6,742 bases of DNA from Candidatus Zixiibacteriota bacterium (GTDB lineage: Bacteria > Zixibacteria > MSB-5A5 > GN15 > FEB-12): the NCBI GenBank assembly GCA_030619345.1, contig JAUXBO010000132.1:1-6742 (forward strand). Reading direction: 5' to 3'. The notes beneath the pieces were generated by a model. It was not told the origin of the DNA. It worked only from the letters and a program-made list of their open reading frames with translations, and ran no database searches. Position 1 is the stretch's first letter; every line of letters begins with the position of its first letter. The position numbers and the translations under genes were made by a program. Positions 6,675-6,742 of this stretch are shown here, one piece after another.

Positions 6675-6742
6675 TGGTGGGCCCTGCAGGACTCGAACCT
6701 GCGACCCGCTGATTATGAGTCAGCTGCTCTAACCAACTGAGC
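6675..6742 (-). tRNA. tRNA with CAT anticodon (elongator Met or Ile2), 5' end outside the window
   Basis: The D arm onward is visible. The anticodon stem GCTGA/TCAGC surrounds loop CTCATAA, giving anticodon CAT. The T arm is GCAGG-TTCGAGT-CCTGC, the 3' acceptor strand is AGGGCCC with discriminator A, and CCA is encoded. The missing 9 nt would be the 5' acceptor strand (expected GGGCCCT) and two linker bases. The anticodon stem lacks the three consecutive G-C pairs of an initiator, so this is elongator tRNA-Met or the tRNA-Ile2 whose C34 is converted to lysidine by TilS. The visible sequence does not separate the two. Confidence 0.93.

Noticed and set aside
6585..6742. The tRNA pair as an integration site for a mobile element
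   Set aside because: No integrase gene or duplicated tRNA 3' end is seen in the window, and an ordinary terminator and housekeeping genes follow.

Overview
The window looks like a core-genome segment of a bacterium. Every gene I can support lies on the minus strand, so the biological order runs from high to low coordinates: tRNA(CAT) (cut by the window edge), tRNA-Val(CAC), an intrinsic terminator, a CT398-type coiled-coil/zinc-ribbon protein, guaB (IMP dehydrogenase), rnpB (RNase P RNA), recJ, meaB, and a pentapeptide-repeat protein that leaves the window at base 1. The RNase P RNA has a bacterial class A-like layout. Shine-Dalgarno sites are clear, and base composition is moderate in the housekeeping genes. 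No gene fixes the taxon. The combination would fit a deltaproteobacterium or an uncultured FCB-type phylum, but that is only an impression.

Region by region. 6585-6742 holds two tRNAs 16 nt apart. 6436-6584 is their trailer, with an internal hairpin and a strong 12-bp rho-independent terminator. 5674-6390 is the zinc-ribbon gene, whose start is best placed at 6390. 4166-5632 is guaB, 41 nt downstream of it. 3738-4119 is rnpB, with a perfect TATAAT box between it and the guaB stop. 1963-3711 is recJ, whose Shine-Dalgarno lies about 17 nt after the RNase P terminal helix. 1001-1954 is meaB, 8 nt after recJ. 1-998 is the start of a pentapeptide-repeat gene, 2 nt after meaB and beginning at GTG.

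How the parts relate: the window mixes RNA metabolism (tRNAs and the RNase P RNA that would mature them), guanine nucleotide synthesis (guaB), DNA repair (recJ) and cobalamin-enzyme maintenance (meaB). The close spacing recJ-meaB-pentapeptide, with no terminator after rnpB, suggests one transcript downstream of the rnpB promoter. The pentapeptide gene differs from its neighbours in base and arginine-codon use and is the only accessory-looking gene here.

I see no CRISPR array, insertion sequence, phage gene or convincing new multi-gene system. The most interesting points are an RNase P RNA whose L15 loop lacks the usual GGU motif while the nearby tRNA-Val gene lacks an encoded CCA, the placement of rnpB directly against recJ, and the compositionally foreign pentapeptide protein.
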